A program made the translations under genes and the position numbers. Positions 52,051 through 55,306 of a DNA stretch of 55,306 nt are shown one piece after another. The number at the start of each line of letters is the position of its first letter. The first letter of the stretch is position 1. Origin of the DNA: a bacterium D16-51 (GTDB lineage: Bacteria; Bacillota; Clostridia; Lachnospirales; Lachnospiraceae). The stretch covers positions 1 through 55,306 of the forward strand of contig RAYE01000040.1 in the NCBI GenBank assembly GCA_003612285.1. The letters run 5' to 3'. The notes under the pieces are model-generated. The model saw only the letters and a list, made by a program, of their open reading frames with translations, was not told the DNA's origin and ran no database searches.

Positions 52051-52785
52051 ATGAAAAGTATAACAAAAAACAGGATACTGGATTTTACAGTCTCCTTGAA
52101 GGTCCAGCACAGGAGTGCTAATACGATTACCTCTTATACGGCAAATATACAGAAGCTGGAGCTGTTCTTAGGCGGGGCGGAACTTTCAAAGGAGCGGATG
52201 CTGTCTTATAAGGAATGGCTGAATGGCCAGGGGCTGAAACAGCGTACGGTAAATGCATACCTTGCCGCCGCGAATTACTTTTGTGATGTAATGGGCTGGA
52301 AGGAAATGAAGGTGCCGCTTGATCCGGTGGAGCAGGATGAAGAAAGTCATGGGAAGAAGCAGATATCTTCTTCTAATTACAAAAAACTGGTTTTTACTGC
52401 ACTCCAGAATGATAAAGCACGGCTTGCCATGATGATCCAGGTTCTTTGCCTTATGGATTTGCGTTTCTGCGAATTGGAAAAACTGACTGTGGAAGCGTTG
52501 GGAAAGGGAGCGGTGGAGGTAACCAGGAGACACCGCTGTAAAAAGATAGAAATCCCTGACAGGATAGCTGAAGATCTCCGTACATATATAAAGCATGAGC
52601 AGATTGTGTCAGGGATTATTTTCCGGACAAGCAAGGGTTCGCCGATTGACCGTTCAAATTTTCGGAAAGATATTAAGAAGCTGTGTGTTTTGGCTGGTGT
52701 GGAGGAAGAGATGGGTTCCATACAGCATGTAAAACATGTTGTGATGGATGAATACCCTTATTATGGGTTAAAAAAGTGGGAATAA
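52051..52785 (+). pseudogene. Decayed tyrosine recombinase
   Basis: 244 aa, clearly related to the intact integrase at 30447 (AGGAGG upstream, ATG 52051). The core-binding domain and the first catalytic Arg138 (MDLRFCELEKL) remain, as does IVSGIIFRTSKGSPIDRSNFRKDIK. After residue 220 the protein loses H-x-x-R, the GH motif and the nucleophile Tyr: it ends QHVKHVVMDEYPYYGLKKWE. It cannot be catalytic. It may still bind DNA, or be the remnant of a second recombination module that once bounded the cluster. Confidence 0.8.
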
Positions 52786-52811
52786 GGCATCACTGCAGGT
52801 GGTGTCTTTTT
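52786..52811 (+). terminator. Terminator after the decayed integrase
   Basis: GGCATCAC pairs with GTGGTGTC (two wobble pairs) around TGCAG, followed by five T's. It is the terminator nearest the end of the surface polymer cluster. Confidence 0.65.
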
Positions 52812-52825
52812 AACTTTATAGGGAA

Positions 52826-52854
52826 TTGTGCCATTTTCTGAAATATGATACAAT
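52826..52854 (+). promoter_or_regulatory. Promoter of AAA/PDDEXK copy 2
   Basis: TTGTGC (52826-52831), 17 nt, TACAAT (52849-52854) with TG upstream of the -10, the same as the copy 1 promoter. Confidence 0.65.
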
Positions 52855-52966
52855 GCCTTTTAGCAGGGGTTTCTATAGGGATTTATGGAACCTAGCATAA
52901 GGCTGGCGAAATAACGGCAGCCCAGCTTTTAAAGTGGGTGCTGTGCGGATCCGCAGGAGGTGGAGT

Positions 52967-54631
52967 ATGGCAAAAACGGTAGGGATTGGATATCAGGATT
53001 TTGGTGATTTGTTGAGAGAGAATGTGTTTTATATTGATAAAACTTATTTTATAAAGGACTGGTGGGAAAACAAGGACATGGTTACCCTGGTTACCCGTCC
53101 GCGCCGGTTTGGGAAGACTCTGACAATGAGTATGCTGGAGCATTTTTTTTCAAATAGATATGCGGGGCAGGGGAAGATTTTTGAGAAATTGTCAATTTGG
53201 GAACATGAAGAATACCGGGAATTACAGGGAACCTACCCAGTAATTAACCTGTCGTTTGCAAATGTAAAGGGAAGTGATTACCAGGATGTGAGGCAGATGG
53301 TTTGCCACATTGTCACGGATTTGTATAGCCAATATGCTTTTTTAAAAGAGAGGGGTTCTTTAAATGATAAAGACAGGGAGTTTTTTGATGGCATTACCAT
53401 AGATATGCAGGATAGTGATGTAAAGTTGTCTATTTTACAGTTATCAAAGTTTTTATGCCAATATTATGGAAAAAAAGTCATTATCCTTTTAGATGAATAT
53501 GATACGCCAATGCAGGAGGCATATGTTGGAGGTTACTGGGAGGAGCTTGCAGGCCTGGTTCGTGGGATTTTTAATTCTGCTTTTAAAACAAACCCTTATC
53601 TGGAGCGTGCTGTCCTGACGGGGATTACCAGGATTAGTAAAGAGTCTATTTTTTCGGATTTGAATAACCTGGAAGTGGTGACAACGACGTCAGATAAATA
53701 CGCAGATGTGTTTGGGTTTACAGAGAAAGAAGTTTTTGCGGCAATGGAGGAAATGGGGCTGCAGGATCAGAAAGATGAGGTAAAGAGATGGTATGATGGG
53801 TTTAACTTTGGGCAGGAAAAAGATATTTATAACCCATGGTCTATTATCCATTTCTTGGGGAAAAGAAAATTTGCGGCCTATTGGGTGAATAGCAGCAGCA
53901 ATGGATTAATCAGTAAATTAATCCGTGAAGGCAGCATTGATATGAAAGAAGATTTTGAGATGCTGCTCCGCGGGGAAGCCATAAAAAGTGAGGTTGATGA
54001 AGAGATAATTTTTTCGCAGCTTGATGACGATGATGAGGCAGTATGGAGCCTGCTTCTTGCAGGTGGATACCTAAAAGTTCTTGGAATCCATGGGCAGGAA
54101 TATGAGCTGGCATTGACAAACCATGAAGTGGGGCTGATGTTTTCTAAGATGGCAAAAGGCTGGTTTAAAAAAGACCATTCAGCTTATAATGCTTTTATAA
54201 AAGCATTGCTTCTTGGGGATTTGAAAGCTATGAACGCATATATGAACAGGGTTGCATTAAATACATTTAGTTATTTTGATACTGGGAAGAGACCATCTGG
54301 AGCAGAGCCGGAAAGGTTTTACCATGGTTTTGTGTTGGGGCTGCTGGTTGAGATGTCCGACAGATATTTGCTGCATTCAAACAGGGAAAGCGGATTTGGA
54401 AGGTATGATGTAATGTTAGAGCCGCTTAATAAAGAGGAGGATGGCATCATTATAGAATTTAAGGTTCATGACCCAGCGGCTGAAGAGACATTGCAGGATA
54501 CCGTGCAGGCTGCTTTAAAGCAGATTGAAGAAAAGGAGTATGGGCAGGAACTCAAAAAACGTGGTATTCCAGAAGGACATATCCGAAAGTATGGATTTGC
54601 CTTTGAAGGGAAAAGAGTGTTGATTGGATAG
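52967..54631 (+). CDS. AAA-ATPase-like / PD-(D/E)XK (DUF1703-type) protein, copy 2
   Basis: 554 aa from ATG 52967 (GGAGG upstream). It has the same domains as copy 1: RPRRFGKT, VIILLDEYDTP, a long helical middle, SGFGRYDVMLEP and IIIEFKVHDP. The first 60 residues and the central block (about residues 175-240) are almost identical to copy 1, while the rest differs at many positions, a patchwork typical of gene conversion. A hairpin without a T-run follows (54653-54693), so transcription may continue into copy 3. Confidence 0.88.
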   Translation: MAKTVGIGYQDFGDLLRENVFYIDKTYFIKDWWENKDMVTLVTRPRRFGKTLTMSMLEHFFSNRYAGQGKIFEKLSIWEHEEYRELQGTYPVINLSFANVKGSDYQDVRQMVCHIVTDLYSQYAFLKERGSLNDKDREFFDGITIDMQDSDVKLSILQLSKFLCQYYGKKVIILLDEYDTPMQEAYVGGYWEELAGLVRGIFNSAFKTNPYLERAVLTGITRISKESIFSDLNNLEVVTTTSDKYADVFGFTEKEVFAAMEEMGLQDQKDEVKRWYDGFNFGQEKDIYNPWSIIHFLGKRKFAAYWVNSSSNGLISKLIREGSIDMKEDFEMLLRGEAIKSEVDEEIIFSQLDDDDEAVWSLLLAGGYLKVLGIHGQEYELALTNHEVGLMFSKMAKGWFKKDHSAYNAFIKALLLGDLKAMNAYMNRVALNTFSYFDTGKRPSGAEPERFYHGFVLGLLVEMSDRYLLHSNRESGFGRYDVMLEPLNKEEDGIIIEFKVHDPAAEETLQDTVQAALKQIEEKEYGQELKKRGIPEGHIRKYGFAFEGKRVLIG

Positions 54632-54652
54632 TTATCAATAATGTAATATAGG

Positions 54653-54693
54653 GCTGGCTTACAAATGGGGATCATCCTGCGATGTAAGCCAGC
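54653..54693 (+). repeat. Hairpin between AAA/PDDEXK copies 2 and 3
   Basis: GCTGGCTTACA (54653-54663) pairs exactly with 54683-54693. It is the homologue of the copy 1 terminator stem but has lost its T-run; copy 3 leader sequence (AAGTGGGTGCTGT) joins directly after it. Confidence 0.8.
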
Positions 54694-54731
54694 GTTTAAG
54701 TGGGTGCTGTCGGACCCGCAGGAGGTGGAGT

Positions 54732-55306
54732 ATGGCAAAAACGGTAGGGATTGGATATCAGGATTTTGGTGATTTGTTGAGAGAGAATGTGTTTTATATT
54801 GATAAAACTTATTTTATAAAGGACTGGTGGGAAAACAAGGACATGGTTACCCTGGTTACCCGTCCACGCCGGTTTGGGAAGACCCTGACAATGAGTATGC
54901 TGGAACATTTTTTTTCAAATAGATATGCAGGGCAGGGGAAGATTTTTGAGAAATTATCAATTTGGGAACATGAAGAATACCGGAGTCTGCAGGGAACATA
55001 TCCAGTGATTAATTTGTCATTTGCAAATGTGAAGGGGAGTGCTTATCAGGATGTACGGGAAAAAATATGCCAGATAATTACAAATTTATATTCTGAAAAT
55101 GCCTTTTTGGAGAATGAGGATGTTTTGGATGAAAAGGATAGGGAATACTTTGACCGGATTGCCTTTGATATGAAGAATAGCGATGCAGAGTTGTCTATTT
55201 TACAGTTATCAAAGTTTTTATGCCGATATTATGGGAAAAAAGTCATTATCCTTTTAGATGAATATGATACGCCAATGCAGGAGGCATATGTTGGAGGTTA
55301 CTGGGA
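54732..55306 (+). CDS. AAA-ATPase-like / PD-(D/E)XK protein, copy 3 (cut by window end)
   Basis: The first 191 codons only. It starts like the other two (AGGAGG leader, RPRRFGKT, then KVIILLDEYDTP at the edge). It lacks its own promoter: the TTGTGC/TACAAT promoter seen before copies 1 and 2 is absent, and only about 35 nt of shared leader remain. The sequence is mosaic: it follows copy 2 to about 54975, copy 1 from about 54980 to 55195, and copy 2 again to the end. Confidence 0.85.
   Translation, partial: MAKTVGIGYQDFGDLLRENVFYIDKTYFIKDWWENKDMVTLVTRPRRFGKTLTMSMLEHFFSNRYAGQGKIFEKLSIWEHEEYRSLQGTYPVINLSFANVKGSAYQDVREKICQIITNLYSENAFLENEDVLDEKDREYFDRIAFDMKNSDAELSILQLSKFLCRYYGKKVIILLDEYDTPMQEAYVGGYW

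Noticed and set aside
28577-55306. AAA/PDDEXK genes as a phage-defence system
   Set aside because: The family is common and of unknown function; nothing here (partners, toxin, modification genes) supports defence.

Overview
The window reads as chromosomal DNA of a gut-type Clostridia, most likely a Lachnospiraceae species. The basis is low-to-medium GC, strong AGGAGG-type ribosome sites, sigma-A promoters, a four-subunit 2-oxoacid:ferredoxin oxidoreductase, an archaeal-type IMP cyclohydrolase (PurO) beside a stand-alone AICAR transformylase, several AAA/PD-(D/E)XK (DUF1703-type) genes, an Rpn-type nuclease, LicD-type transferases and an obligate-anaerobe-type biotin synthase. The genus is inferred, not proven.

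Layout. 0-3 kb: AT-rich accessory DNA with a C39-like peptidase, a membrane-anchored unknown and a lipoprotein behind a densely folded leader. 3-6.6 kb: a palindromic element, AIM24 and HD-domain proteins, tRNA-Lys and an Rpn nuclease. 6.6-13.2 kb: bioY faces bioB across two sigma-A promoters whose -35 boxes form one inverted repeat, probably a BirA operator. bioB is followed by a thiolase homologue, an adenylate-forming ligase, a FabV-type enoyl reductase and cysK. 13.2-24 kb: tRNA-Leu, glgB, an MGMT-like protein, a GntR-ABC operon with a perfect operator, a GNAT-DUF3781 fusion, a Big_2 protein, a ZTP-riboswitch-controlled purO-purH pair and a BspA-type LRR protein. 24-28.4 kb: porCDAB and a LysR regulator.

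28.4-55.3 kb is the most unusual part. A roughly 20 kb one-direction cluster (31632-52026) looks like a surface polymer or glycan locus: CDP-glycerol supply and polymerisation, aminotransferase, methyltransferases, LicC-like and LicD-like genes, an RgpF-like glycosyltransferase, two NodZ/fucosyltransferase-like proteins and two large CBS/SGNH-like/CitC-like fusions. Seven of its proteins carry the same small Rossmann-like domain (core IWGxGxxG) on one end. The cluster starts behind a perfect TTGACA-N17-TATAAT promoter lying between 23-bp inverted repeats, directly after a complete tyrosine recombinase gene. This is the layout of a phase-variable invertible promoter, here in the ON orientation.

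The cluster is bracketed by related genes: an AAA/PDDEXK gene and an intact integrase on the left, and a decayed integrase plus two more AAA/PDDEXK copies on the right. The last copy is mosaic and runs off the window. A deleted IS110-family element lies inside the cluster. Homology calls come from reading the translated sequence; no database search was run.
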